Below are positions 33,522-41,955 of a stretch of DNA of 49,418 bases, one piece after another; position 1 is the stretch's first letter; each line of letters opens with the position of its first letter. Both the position numbers and the translations under genes were made by a program. The stretch comes from Prevotellaceae bacterium. Its GTDB lineage: Bacteria; Bacteroidota; Bacteroidia; Bacteroidales; Bacteroidaceae. The notes under the pieces were generated by a model. It was not told the origin of the DNA, did no database searches, and saw only the letters and a list, made by a program, of their open reading frames with translations. The stretch is taken from assembly GCA_031262085.1 (NCBI GenBank), contig JAISIN010000087.1, forward strand, positions 1 through 49,418, in the 5' to 3' direction.

Positions 33522-34475
33522 TCAAAGGGGGCAAGAGTGCTCCTCCCGATACTTAATATTTCGCGGGTGATGTTCTATAATTTCACTTCGCAGCATATTC
33601 CGGTCGATGTGGGTATAGATTTCGGTTGTGGCAATAGATTCATGTCCGAGCATGGCTTGTATAGCCCGCAGATTGGCGCCTCCCTCGAGCAGATGTGTGG
33701 CAAACGAATGGCGGAAGGTGTGCGGACTGATATTTTTAGTGATGCCTGCCCGTTCTGCCAACTCCTTTATCAGGCAAAACACCATGATGCGCGAAATGCT
33801 ATTGCCCCAGCGTGCCAGGAAAAGATAGTCCTCGTAGCCCGGTTTGATGCGTCCTTGTATGCGTTCGGGCAGCCAATAGTTGATCTCCCTGATAGCACGG
33901 GGAGAGATCGGTACCAACCGTTGCTTGCTCCCTTTACCTTCTACTTTGATAAAACCGTCTTCAAGGTAGAGATCCGAGAGTTTCATGTTGCACAACTCCG
34001 ATACCCGTAAACCGCAGCTGTACAGTGTCTCCAGCATAGCGCGGTTGCGCTGCCCCTCGCTTTTATCCATGTCGACGGCGGCAATGATGGCATCGATCTC
34101 TTCCACCGTCAACACCTCGGGCAGTTTGAAGCCCTTCTTGGGAGCTTCGAGCAACTCGGCAGGATTGTCTTCGCGATAATCGTGCACTACCAGAAAGTGG
34201 AAGAACGACTTCACACCCGAGATGACCCGCGCTTGCGATATGGGGTGAATGCCAATGTCGTGAAGTCCGGCGGCAAACTGCTCCAAATCGGCAAGTACCA
34301 CATCCATCATACCGATATTCTCTATGTGCAGAAAAGCAAACAGCTTGTTCAGATCGGTCAGATAAGCATCGAGCGTATTCTCCGATAAGCCCTTCTCTAA
34401 CGTCAGATACTGTCGGTATTTGCGGACAACGGCCGCCTCTTTCTCCTTATTAATTTTTTTTTCGTCTACTGTCAT
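33522..34475 (-). CDS. xerD: tyrosine recombinase XerD
   Basis: 317 residues. An N-terminal SAM-like core-binding domain (KYRQYLTLEKGLSENTLDAY) is followed by the catalytic domain with Arg in SCGLRVSELC, Lys in VEGKGSKQR, HTFRHSFATHLL, GHESIATTEIY and the nucleophile tyrosine in that last block. Length and motifs are of the chromosomal XerD type and not of an integron or transposon integrase. It resolves chromosome dimers at dif with XerC and FtsK. It is divergent from aroQ in the arrangement usual for Bacteroides. The promoter region between them is palindromic. Confidence 0.92.
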   Translation of the reverse strand: MTVDEKKINKEKEAAVVRKYRQYLTLEKGLSENTLDAYLTDLNKLFAFLHIENIGMMDVVLADLEQFAAGLHDIGIHPISQARVISGVKSFFHFLVVHDYREDNPAELLEAPKKGFKLPEVLTVEEIDAIIAAVDMDKSEGQRNRAMLETLYSCGLRVSELCNMKLSDLYLEDGFIKVEGKGSKQRLVPISPRAIREINYWLPERIQGRIKPGYEDYLFLARWGNSISRIMVFCLIKELAERAGITKNISPHTFRHSFATHLLEGGANLRAIQAMLGHESIATTEIYTHIDRNMLRSEIIEHHPRNIKYREEHSCPL

Positions 34476-34480
34476 TTCTT

Positions 34481-34566
34481 TTATTTACCTTTGCCACGTT
34501 ATTAAACGAATCGGTCATTGTTCCGATTGATAGATGCAGGCTTAATAACGCCACAAAGGTAAATAA
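34481..34566. promoter_or_regulatory. inverted, interlocked xerD/aroQ promoters
   Basis: The 25-nt arms 34481-34505 and 34542-34566 are inverted copies (22 of 25 matching). Each arm contains TACCTTTG: on the plus strand at 34486-34493 for aroQ, and on the minus strand at 34561-34554 for xerD. Each -7 box lies on the far side of the gap from its gene, so the two transcripts would overlap at their 5' ends. A second smaller palindrome, AATCGG-tcattgtt-CCGATT, lies in the middle. Confidence 0.65.
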
Positions 34567-34575
34567 AAAGTAGCA

Positions 34576-35001
34576 ATGAGAAGAATACTCATCATCAACG
34601 GTCCCAACCTCAACTTATTAGGCAAGCGCGAGCCATCGACGTATGGCAGCGTTTCATTCGAAGATTATCTCGACACGCTTCGTCGACGCTATCCGGATAT
34701 ACAGACAGACTATTTTCAATCGAACATTGAAGGCGTACTGATAGACAAGATTCAGCAAGCCGGCTTCGAGGTCGACGGTATTGTGCTCAACGCCGGCGCC
34801 TACACCCATACTTCCATCGCGTTGCAAGATGCCATCCGTGCCATTCCGGCTCCGGTCATTGAGGTACATATCTCTAACGTACATGCCCGTGAGACGTATC
34901 GACACACCTCCCTGATAGCCGCCGCCTGTCGGGGCGTTATCTGCGGATTCGGGCTTGATTCGTACAGACTTGCCGTCGAAGCTCTTCTATCATACGTATA
35001 A
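34576..35001 (+). CDS. aroQ: type II 3-dehydroquinate dehydratase
   Basis: 141 residues, normal for AroQ. Motifs include INGPNLNLLGKREPSTYG with the catalytic tyrosine, NAGAYTHTSIAL, and EVHISNVHARE with the catalytic histidine. It converts 3-dehydroquinate to 3-dehydroshikimate in the shikimate pathway. It heads the aroQ-pyk-OMT-rbfA-permease set (gaps 21, 2, 51 and 22 bp), a conserved Bacteroides order. The promoter is the palindromic element shared with xerD. Confidence 0.95.
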   Translation: MRRILIINGPNLNLLGKREPSTYGSVSFEDYLDTLRRRYPDIQTDYFQSNIEGVLIDKIQQAGFEVDGIVLNAGAYTHTSIALQDAIRAIPAPVIEVHISNVHARETYRHTSLIAAACRGVICGFGLDSYRLAVEALLSYV

Positions 35002-35022
35002 CCTATAAAACAACTCAATTAC

Positions 35023-36480
35023 ATGTTATTAAAACAAACAAAAATTGTAGCAACCATCTCCGACCAGCGGTGCGATGTATCGTTTATCAAAGAACTTTTT
35101 GAAGCGGGGATGAACGTAGTGCGCATGAACACAGCACACATGGGACGTGAAGGTATTGACAAACTGATCAACAATACACGGGAAGTATCCAACCGCATCG
35201 CGATTCTGATGGATACCAAAGGACCCGAAGTACGCACCACACCCTGTACCGAACCTGTTTCGTTTCGTACAGGCGAGCACGTAAACATCAAAGCGTCGGC
35301 CGAACAGCTCACCACGCACGATTGTATCTATGTCTCTTATACTCATTTTGTGCACGACGTATCCATCGGCGCACATATCCTGATTGACGACGGTGACCTC
35401 GAACTGGTGGTCGTCGAAAAGAACAATGACGATCTGGTGTGCGAGGTACAGAACGATGCCACACTGGGTAGTCACAAAAGCGTAAATGTGCCGGGGGTAC
35501 GCATCAACCTGCCGTCGCTCACGGAGAAAGACCATCACAACATTCTGCACGGCATCGAACGCGATATCGACTTCATCGCCCACTCGTTCGTGCGCAACCG
35601 TCACGACGTGCTCGATATTCGTAACATACTCAACGAACATCACAGCGATATACAGATCATTGCCAAGATAGAGAACCAAGAGGGTGTGGATAACATCGAC
35701 GAGATTCTCGAAGTGGCAGACGGCATTATGGTTGCCCGTGGCGACTTGGGCATTGAGGTGCCGCAAGAACGTATTCCGGGCATTCAGCGACTGCTCATCA
35801 AAAAATGTATCCTTGCCAAAAAGCCGGTCATTGTTGCTACGCAGATGCTACACACCATGATCGAGAATCCGCGCCCCACTCGTGCCGAAGTGACCGACAT
35901 CGCTAACGCTATCTACTACCGCACCGACGCCCTGATGTTAAGCGGAGAAACTGCTTACGGCAAATATCCGCTGGAGGCTGTCAAGACCATGACCTCCGTC
36001 GCCGCACAAGCCGAAAAAGACAAGCTCGCAGACAACGACATCCGCATCCCGTTCATGGACGATAGCAACGACGTAACCGCCTTCCTTGCCAAACAGGCAG
36101 TAAAGGCTACCGTTAAATTGAAGATACGTGCCATTATCACCGATAGTTATAGCGGACGTACAGCGCGCAATCTGGCTGCCTATCGCGGCAAGTACCCCGT
36201 GCTCGCCATCTGTTACAAAGAGAAGACCATGCGGCAATTAGCGCTCTCTTACGGCGTAGAAGCTATCTATATGCCCGAACTTGCCAACGGACAGGAATAC
36301 TACTTTGCAGCCCTGCGCCGTCTGATCAAAGAGGGACGACTCAAGAAAGCCGACATGGTAGGATACCTGAGCAGCGGAAAGGCAGGCACACAGACATCGT
36401 TCCTCGAAATCAATGTCATAGGCGATGCTTTGAAATATGCCGACGAAAGCGTACTTCCCAACAAGAATAGATATTTATAG
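35023..36480 (+). CDS. pyk: pyruvate kinase
   Basis: 485 residues. Conserved blocks include LMDTKGPEVRTT, the metal-binding EN region KIENQEGVDNIDEI, IMVARGDLGIEVP, and ATQMLHTMIENPRPTRAEV with LMLSGETAYGKYP. The C-terminal allosteric domain ends about 485. The N-terminal RxNxxH motif reads VRMNTAHM, where many enzymes have NFSH, a variant I associate with Bacteroidetes enzymes. It makes pyruvate and ATP from phosphoenolpyruvate and ADP. Its stop is 2 bp before the methyltransferase start, so the two are co-transcribed. Confidence 0.93.
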   Translation: MLLKQTKIVATISDQRCDVSFIKELFEAGMNVVRMNTAHMGREGIDKLINNTREVSNRIAILMDTKGPEVRTTPCTEPVSFRTGEHVNIKASAEQLTTHDCIYVSYTHFVHDVSIGAHILIDDGDLELVVVEKNNDDLVCEVQNDATLGSHKSVNVPGVRINLPSLTEKDHHNILHGIERDIDFIAHSFVRNRHDVLDIRNILNEHHSDIQIIAKIENQEGVDNIDEILEVADGIMVARGDLGIEVPQERIPGIQRLLIKKCILAKKPVIVATQMLHTMIENPRPTRAEVTDIANAIYYRTDALMLSGETAYGKYPLEAVKTMTSVAAQAEKDKLADNDIRIPFMDDSNDVTAFLAKQAVKATVKLKIRAIITDSYSGRTARNLAAYRGKYPVLAICYKEKTMRQLALSYGVEAIYMPELANGQEYYFAALRRLIKEGRLKKADMVGYLSSGKAGTQTSFLEINVIGDALKYADESVLPNKNRYL

Positions 36481-36482
36481 GA

Positions 36483-37100
36483 ATGGAAGAATACATTCTG
36501 CAACACATGGAGCCGGAGAGTGATTACCTGCGGGCGCTCTATCGTGCCACCCAACTGAAGTTGCTCTATCCGCGTATGGCATCGGGGCACTTGCAAGGGC
36601 GATTGCTGAAGATGCTGGTGCAGATGATTCGACCGCGCAACATACTGGAGATCGGCACATACAGCGGCTATTCGGCGCTCTGTATGGCAGAGGGGTTGCC
36701 CGACAACGGCAAGCTATACACCTTCGAGATCAACGATGAACAGGAGGTGTTCACCCGCCCGTGGATAGACCGTTCGCCGTGGGCAAGCAAGATAGATTTT
36801 CGTATAGGAGACGCTCTGCAAAAGGCGCCGGAACTGGGCGTTAGCTTCGAGATGGTGTTTATAGACGGAGACAAACGAAGGTATGTCGATTATTACGAAA
36901 TGGCGCTGACACTGCTTACCGAACAGGGGTATATCCTTGCCGATAATACGCTATGGGACGGACATGTAGTAGAAGCATCGGCACACGACGCCCAAACTAT
37001 CGGCATACGCACATTCAACGATCAGGTAGCTGCCGACGGTCGGGTAGAGAAAATTATCTTGCCGCTACGCGACGGACTGACCATCGTCCGTAAACGCTAA
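36483..37100 (+). CDS. class I SAM-dependent O-methyltransferase (PF01596)
   Basis: 205 residues. Motif I is ILEIGTYSGYSALCMAEGL, the acidic metal site is in MVFIDGDKRRYVDYYEMAL and YILADNTLWDGHV. This is the catechol or caffeoyl-CoA O-methyltransferase-like family, which in bacteria also includes the tRNA-uridine methyltransferase TrmR. A tRNA role is possible because the next genes act in ribosome assembly, but sequence alone does not separate these functions. It is in the aroQ operon. Confidence 0.85.
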   Translation: MEEYILQHMEPESDYLRALYRATQLKLLYPRMASGHLQGRLLKMLVQMIRPRNILEIGTYSGYSALCMAEGLPDNGKLYTFEINDEQEVFTRPWIDRSPWASKIDFRIGDALQKAPELGVSFEMVFIDGDKRRYVDYYEMALTLLTEQGYILADNTLWDGHVVEASAHDAQTIGIRTFNDQVAADGRVEKIILPLRDGLTIVRKR

Positions 37101-37151
37101 ACGGCAATCAACATCATATTCATCCATTTATTAACGTAAAACTTAGAACTT

Positions 37152-37532
37152 ATGGAAACGACCAGACAGAACAAAATATCCCGTCTGCTTCAAAAGGAAT
37201 TGAGTGAAATCTTTCTCTTGCAGACCAAGTCGATGCACGGCGTGCTCGTATCGGTCAGCGTTGTACGCATCAGCCCCGACCTGAGTGTGGCACGCGCTTA
37301 CCTTAGTATCTTCCCCTCCGGGAAAGCCGAAGAGTTGATAGCCAACATCAACAACAACATGCGCTCTATCCGCTATGAGCTGGGCACACGTGTACGTCAC
37401 CAGTTGCGTATCATCCCCGAGCTGAAATTCTTTGTCGATGATTCGCTGGATTACATGGAGAAGATCGACGGACTATTGAAGCATCCTGCCGGCGAAACGT
37501 CGCAATCAACCGACGAAACACCCCAACCATAG
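37152..37532 (+). CDS. rbfA: ribosome-binding factor A
   Basis: 126 residues. QNKISRLLQKELSEIFL, then VLVSVSVVRISPDLSVARAY and HQLRIIPELKFFVDDSLDY with IDGLL, give the KH-like RbfA fold. The protein binds the 30S precursor and helps in processing the 16S 5' end and in cold growth. A short hydrophilic tail (GETSQSTDETPQP) follows. It lies between the methyltransferase gene and an ABC permease, as in other Bacteroides. Confidence 0.93.
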   Translation: METTRQNKISRLLQKELSEIFLLQTKSMHGVLVSVSVVRISPDLSVARAYLSIFPSGKAEELIANINNNMRSIRYELGTRVRHQLRIIPELKFFVDDSLDYMEKIDGLLKHPAGETSQSTDETPQP

Positions 37533-37554
37533 GAATCATCAGTCTGCCTACGTA

Positions 37555-38787
37555 GTGAACCTCTCTTTCTACATCGCCTGCCGCTACCTGTTTTCGAAGA
37601 AGAAGCACAACGCCATCAATATCATCTCTGCCGTGTCGGTGTGCGGAGTGGCGTTGGCTACGCTCTCATTGGTGTGTACCCTGTCTGTGTTCAACGGCTT
37701 TCAGGAGATGGTGGCAAGTTTCTTCACAGCGTTCGACCCGGAGCTGAAGATTCTGCCCAAAGAGGGCAAAGTGTTCAACCCCGACGATTCTGTGGTCGTA
37801 CAAGTGCGTGCATTACCCGAGATCGCTGTTTGTACCCAAGCACTCGAGGAAAACGTCATGGTGCAGTACAAAGACCGACAAGCGATGGTTGTACTGAAAG
37901 GAGTGGAAGACAACTTTACACAACTGACCGACATCGACAGTCTGCTCTACGGTGCCGGTCGGTTTATCTTGCACGACGCCGATGTGAATTATGCCATACT
38001 CGGCGCCGAGCTGGTGGGTGAGCTGGGTACCGGGTTGCAATTTGTCGATCCGTTGAAGGTATATGCTCCCAAGCGGACGACGCGGGTCAACATGGCAAAC
38101 CCGTCGGCGTCGTTCAACCGCGATTATCTCTTCTCGCCCGGTGTAGTTTTCATGGTGAATCAATCGAAGTATGATGCCCGCTACATACTCACATCGCTCG
38201 ACTTTGCCCGTCGCCTTTTCGACTACGGGCACGAGGTGAGTGCACTCGAACTGAAGCTACGGCCGGGGAGTAATACCGCAGCTTTTCAAAAGAAGATATC
38301 CCGCATCTTGGGCGATGGCTATGTGGTACAGAATCGCTATGAGCAGCAAGCCGACGTGTTTCGAATCATGGAGATAGAAAAGTTCATCTCTTATCTTTTC
38401 CTCACCTTTATCTTGGCTATTGCCTGTTTTAATGTGGTAGGCTCGCTTTCTATGTTGATACTCGACAAGCGCGAAGATACTGCCACCCTGCGAAACCTCG
38501 GCGCCGATAACCGGCTGATCACCCGTATCTTCCTATTCGAGGGACGACTCATCTCGTTGTTGGGGGCAGTGGCAGGCATTCTGCTGGGCTTGTTGCTTTG
38601 CCTGTTGCAACGGCAGTTCGGATTGATCTCGTTGGGCAACGGCAGCGGCAGCTTCGTGGTCGATGCCTATCCGGTGAGTGTACATCCGGCGGATGTGTTG
38701 CTCATACTCGCTACGGTTGTTACGGTGGGATTCTTATCGGTATGGTATCCGGTGAGATACCTTACAAGGAAGATGCAACTAAGCTGA
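37555..38787 (+). CDS. lolE: LolC/E-family ABC transporter permease (FtsX fold)
   Basis: 410 residues with a GTG start. A membrane helix at about 20-50 (INIISAVSVCGVALATLSLV) is followed by a large periplasmic MacB_PCD-like domain, then three helices at the C-terminus (FLTFILAIACFNVVGSLSML, LISLLGAVAGILLGLL, VLLILATVVTVGFLSVWYP). Such permeases work with a LolD ATPase to release lipoproteins for transport to the outer membrane. The likely ATPase partner in this window is at 20304, far away. The 3' end overlaps convergent ispD by 26 bp. Confidence 0.85.
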   Translation: MNLSFYIACRYLFSKKKHNAINIISAVSVCGVALATLSLVCTLSVFNGFQEMVASFFTAFDPELKILPKEGKVFNPDDSVVVQVRALPEIAVCTQALEENVMVQYKDRQAMVVLKGVEDNFTQLTDIDSLLYGAGRFILHDADVNYAILGAELVGELGTGLQFVDPLKVYAPKRTTRVNMANPSASFNRDYLFSPGVVFMVNQSKYDARYILTSLDFARRLFDYGHEVSALELKLRPGSNTAAFQKKISRILGDGYVVQNRYEQQADVFRIMEIEKFISYLFLTFILAIACFNVVGSLSMLILDKREDTATLRNLGADNRLITRIFLFEGRLISLLGAVAGILLGLLLCLLQRQFGLISLGNGSGSFVVDAYPVSVHPADVLLILATVVTVGFLSVWYPVRYLTRKMQLS

Positions 38788-39460
38788 CCACGATCGACAG
38801 ATCCTCCGGATAGGTAATTTTCAAGTTGGTATGTTCGCCGGATACCAAATAGACCGGCGTCTGGGGCAGGTAGTGCAACACCACCCCACAGTCGTCGGTG
38901 GCATGAAAATCGGGGTCGGCGAGCGCTGACCGGTAAGCGCGGCAGATCGTGTCGAGACGGAAGCATTGCGGTGTCTGCATGTTGCGCAGTCGGCGGCGGT
39001 CGGCAACGCGTCGGATGGTGTGATCGTCGGAAGCTTCAACAATGGTGTCGGTGGTGGGAATCGCTACTCCTACGGCTTCGTATCGGCGAAGCGCCTCTAT
39101 GCAATCGGTAATGATGCGACGGCTCACCAACGGACGGGCAGCATCGTGCAGCAGCAAGTTCGCGTCTTCATGTCCGGCATACGCCTTGATGGCTGCCATG
39201 CTGGAGTGATAGCGCTCTTTTCCTCCGGTGAGAATGTGCTTCACCTTGCTCCATCGGTTGCGTCGGCAGATGGCATCCATCTCCTCCCGATAGTCGGCAT
39301 GACACACCACGGCAACTTCGTCTATCAACTCGTGGCAGTCAAAAGCCTCAATGCTGTATTCTATGACACAGCGCCCTCCGGCTACCGGTAAGAATTGTTT
39401 AGGGAGTGTGCCTCCCATGCGCGAGCCGGTACCTCCGGCAAGAATAATGGCTATATTCAT
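38762..39460 (-). CDS. ispD: 2-C-methyl-D-erythritol 4-phosphate cytidylyltransferase
   Basis: 232 residues. The CTP loop is ILAGGTGSRMG with PKQFLPVAG. LLHDAARPLVS, TTDTIVEAS and RNMQTPQCFR are the other signature blocks. It makes CDP-methylerythritol in the MEP isoprenoid pathway. TarI-type ribitol-5-phosphate cytidylyltransferases look similar, but no teichoic acid genes are near. The -7 box TAACTTTG on the minus strand (39484-39491) lies 24 nt upstream. The coding end overlaps the convergent permease gene by 26 bp. Confidence 0.9.
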   Translation of the reverse strand: MNIAIILAGGTGSRMGGTLPKQFLPVAGGRCVIEYSIEAFDCHELIDEVAVVCHADYREEMDAICRRNRWSKVKHILTGGKERYHSSMAAIKAYAGHEDANLLLHDAARPLVSRRIITDCIEALRRYEAVGVAIPTTDTIVEASDDHTIRRVADRRRLRNMQTPQCFRLDTICRAYRSALADPDFHATDDCGVVLHYLPQTPVYLVSGEHTNLKITYPEDLSIVVSLVASSL

Positions 39461-39483
39461 CGAAGTTTATGCTTTAGGAATTG

Positions 39484-39512
39484 CAAAGTTACACACTTTT
39501 TCCGTACTTTTG
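39484..39512. promoter_or_regulatory. divergent ispD / sulfatase promoters
   Basis: A minus-strand TAACTTTG (39484-39491, for ispD) and a plus-strand TACTTTTG (39505-39512, for the sulfatase gene) lie back to back, 13 bp apart. Their upstream elements must overlap, so the two genes may compete for RNA polymerase. Confidence 0.6.
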
Positions 39513-39533
39513 CCGCCGTTTTTCCACGCTATT

Positions 39534-41330
39534 ATGAAGAAAAGTACCCCCTACACGACAAAACAGATGTTGCTTTTTGGAGGCTGTCTGTTTTTCAAAT
39601 TTATCTATTTCGACTTCTTGTGGTGCCTACAGACCACATTTACGTCGTTTTCCACCCTTGAACTCTATGTCAACGGGTTGCTTGCCACCCTCTTGTTGCT
39701 GCTCCCTTTTGTTTGTACCCGCCGTCGCTGGGTGCAGACGACGGTGTCGCTGCTGGTCGATGTGTGGCTGATTGCCAACCTGATGTATTCGCGCACCTAT
39801 TTCTCTGTTATCCCGCTCGACAGCTATACTGCGATCACCAACCTGTCCGATTTCGGCGCCAGTGTGTGGGATTCGGTTCGTTTGCCGGATGTGGTGTTCG
39901 TCCTCTCTACGCTCTTTGGCATCGCATACGACCATCGGTTGCGTCGTTCGCGTCGGGTTTCGGCCGGGCAAGGCTCTTACCGCCGCCTGTCGGGCGGTTA
40001 CGTCTTGACGTTGCTGGGCGTTTCTCTGGTCTCATTTTTACTGCTCCTGCCCAAAGGGGGATTCGTTGCCTCTTATGAGTTTCTGCAAACAGCCAACAAG
40101 CATACCTGCACGGTTCCCGAATATACTATTTTCGGCTCGTTGCTGCACGATGTGTTGAAGAAGCGCGAAGTCTACACACCCGAAACGGCACGGCAAATTC
40201 AGACGTGGCTCGATGCCCGTCCGCCTTATCGTGCACTTCCCGACAGCACGGCAGAACGCACCAACATGGTCATTATTCTGGCAGAATCGCTGGAGAGTTG
40301 GGTGTTGGAGCAAAACGTAGAAGGGCAGGAGATAACGCCGCACATGAACCGCCTGCTTCGCGACCCGCATACGCTCTATGCTCCTCACGTGCTGACGCAA
40401 GCCAAGGGCGGACGCTCTATCGATGGGCAAATGTTGCTGATGACCGGCATGTTGCCGCTCAATCAAGGTGCATACAGCATCAGGTTTCCGCAGAACACGT
40501 TCCACTCGCTGCCCGAAGCGATGAAAGCCAAACGCCCCACCCGTACCTACCTCCTGACGGTCGATAAACCCATTGTCTGGAACCAGCAGATTGTGGCAGA
40601 AGAGTTTGGCTACGATACCATTATCAGTAAAAACAACTTTGCCGCCGGCGAACAAATCGGCATGCATGGCAGGCAAAAACTGGGCGACGTGCCCTTCTTG
40701 CGTCAATGTGTCGAAAAAATGGAGAATCATGAGATCGCCCGTGCCGACGAGAGCTATTGCCTGCTTTGCATCACCTACTCGGGGCACAACCCGTTTAAAC
40801 TGCCGGAGGGGCTTAAACAATTGCATTTTTCCTCCGACTATCCCGAGCGAATGAGCGACTATATGAATACCGCCCACTACACCGACCGTGCCATCGGCGC
40901 TTTTGTCGATTACCTCCGCTCGCGCCCCGACTATGACCGTACCCTGATTGTCATCACCGGCGATCACGAAGGGCTGGCTACCGATCGCGCCGCCTTGTGC
41001 GATTCACCGCGCGGACACGACATTGTATCCGACAAACAGTTTACTCCTTTTATTGTAATCAACTCTCCCGTCGCCATGCGCTACCATGCTGTCATGGGGC
41101 AAGCCGACATGTATTCCACACTGCTCAACCTGCTAAAGTTAGACAATGCCCCGTGGAAAGGCATGGGACAGAGCATCCTCGACCCGTCGCGTCCGCCTTT
41201 TGCCGTCGGCATGTCCGGCAATCCCGAAGGCGACTTATCGCACGTATCGCCCCAAGAGGTGCAACGCGCCAAACAGGCGTTTACCATTTCCGATATGATG
41301 ATTCGATTTAATTACTTCGCCGATTTATAA
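39534..41330 (+). CDS. LTA synthase-family sulfatase (envelope phosphoglycerol/phosphoethanolamine transferase-like)
   Basis: 598 residues. About five membrane helices occupy the first 170, then an extracytoplasmic alkaline-phosphatase-type domain begins NMVIILAESLESW, where the conserved metal site Glu is found. DRTLIVITGDHEG supplies later metal ligands. HMNRLLRDPHTLY and LTQAKGGRSIDGQML provide the nucleophile region, with Ser in GGRSIDG in the position usually held by Thr. LtaS itself polymerises glycerol phosphate. In Bacteroidetes the donor and acceptor are unknown. I start at the ATG at 39534, 21 nt after the TACTTTTG box. The stop overlaps convergent HU-HIG by 6 bp. Confidence 0.82.
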   Translation: MKKSTPYTTKQMLLFGGCLFFKFIYFDFLWCLQTTFTSFSTLELYVNGLLATLLLLLPFVCTRRRWVQTTVSLLVDVWLIANLMYSRTYFSVIPLDSYTAITNLSDFGASVWDSVRLPDVVFVLSTLFGIAYDHRLRRSRRVSAGQGSYRRLSGGYVLTLLGVSLVSFLLLLPKGGFVASYEFLQTANKHTCTVPEYTIFGSLLHDVLKKREVYTPETARQIQTWLDARPPYRALPDSTAERTNMVIILAESLESWVLEQNVEGQEITPHMNRLLRDPHTLYAPHVLTQAKGGRSIDGQMLLMTGMLPLNQGAYSIRFPQNTFHSLPEAMKAKRPTRTYLLTVDKPIVWNQQIVAEEFGYDTIISKNNFAAGEQIGMHGRQKLGDVPFLRQCVEKMENHEIARADESYCLLCITYSGHNPFKLPEGLKQLHFSSDYPERMSDYMNTAHYTDRAIGAFVDYLRSRPDYDRTLIVITGDHEGLATDRAALCDSPRGHDIVSDKQFTPFIVINSPVAMRYHAVMGQADMYSTLLNLLKLDNAPWKGMGQSILDPSRPPFAVGMSGNPEGDLSHVSPQEVQRAKQAFTISDMMIRFNYFADL

Positions 41331-41726
41331 ACCTCCCCATTCTATCCACTGAATGCTGCCATCGACCAGCTTCCGGTGGCATTGTCTGCCTGCCCCGTAG
41401 CTGCGCTCGGGGGTGAAGCGTATGTGTATGCCTGTGATCTGCGACGGGTTGACCTCTTCGGGGCTGTCTACGCCCTCTCCGCGCGCGACGCAGGTATATC
41501 GGAAAGTGCCCAGCCCATCCAGTTTGACGGCACGTCCGGCACTCATGCCTTCCGTCAACACGTGAGCGAGATTCTTGAGTACGGCGTACGCATCGCCGGG
41601 CGTGAGGGTTGACATCTCCGACAGACGCTCTGCCACCTCGTCTGTGGTCATGGTGCCGGCAGCCGTCACCGCCTGCGGATACCATTTACCGTTAATCTTT
41701 TGCTGTATCTTCTTATAGAAAGCCAT
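41325..41726 (-). CDS. HU-HIG-type DNA-binding protein
   Basis: 133 residues. It begins MAFYKKIQQKINGKWYPQAV, the classic start of the HU-like family peculiar to Bacteroidetes, and contains the core GDAYAVLKNLAHVLTEGM and VKLDGLGTFRYT. The C-terminal tail (ERSYGAGRQCHRKL) is basic. Proteins of this type bind DNA without strong sequence preference. They are numerous in Bacteroides and often lie near mobile or capsule loci. The promoter region holds three strictly spaced palindromes, and a truncated copy of the gene with the same palindromes occurs at 20986-21153. Confidence 0.88.
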   Translation of the reverse strand: MAFYKKIQQKINGKWYPQAVTAAGTMTTDEVAERLSEMSTLTPGDAYAVLKNLAHVLTEGMSAGRAVKLDGLGTFRYTCVARGEGVDSPEEVNPSQITGIHIRFTPERSYGAGRQCHRKLVDGSIQWIEWGGL

Positions 41727-41863
41727 GGTTTATGATATGAGTTAAAGATGAGAAAGGTACCCTTTGTATGCTACAAAGGTTACCTTTGTGTCGTACAAAG
41801 GTAACCTTTGTCATCTCTCACGCCAAATGTGAGGCAGATTATTATGGCTTCTTAACACGGTCG
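41617..41863. repeat. 247-bp duplicated block, copy B
   Basis: This block matches 21044-21290 without gaps. It covers the first part of the intact HU-HIG gene, its operator region and the tail of a short upstream reading frame. This copy is likely the parent because its gene is complete. Confidence 0.85.
41751..41811 (-). promoter_or_regulatory. triple palindrome operator, copy B (HU-HIG)
   Basis: Three 17-bp palindromes start at 41751, 41773 and 41795, again at a 22-nt period. The first (AGAAAGGTACCCTTTGT) has changed by two bases, and the third has an inverted centre (GGTAACC) compared with copy A. The array begins 25 nt before the HU-HIG start. Confidence 0.75.
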
Positions 41864-41925
41864 AGATGCTTGTACCTGATTTGAAAATAATCCATCAATG
41901 CCTTGTACCTGTCTTGCGCCGTCAG
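41842..41925 (-). pseudogene. short C-terminal coding remnant
   Basis: The minus strand gives 27 residues (LTAQDRYKALMDYFQIRYKH, then LDRVKKP) and a TAA stop. It looks like the tail of a real protein because its last six codons and stop are also conserved in copy A of the duplicated block. Its upstream edge abuts exactly the 30-bp promoter repeat at 41926, so the front of the gene seems to have been lost by rearrangement. I do not recognise the family. Confidence 0.4.
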
Positions 41926-41955
41926 GATAGTGATTATTGGCCGTTATCGGCAAGA
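41926..41955 (-). promoter_or_regulatory. CGGCAA/TTGGCC promoter-operator repeat, copy 1
   Basis: This 30-bp stretch differs from 45931-45960 at two positions. It keeps the CGGCAA half-site and the flank GATAGTGATTATT, but the -7 box is changed (TATCCTGA on the minus strand), so it is probably not an active promoter. Confidence 0.55.

Noticed and set aside
33522..34475. XerD as the integrase of a mobile element
   Set aside because: The gene order with aroQ-pyk-rbfA is that of the normal chromosome, and no attachment repeats or element genes are next to it.
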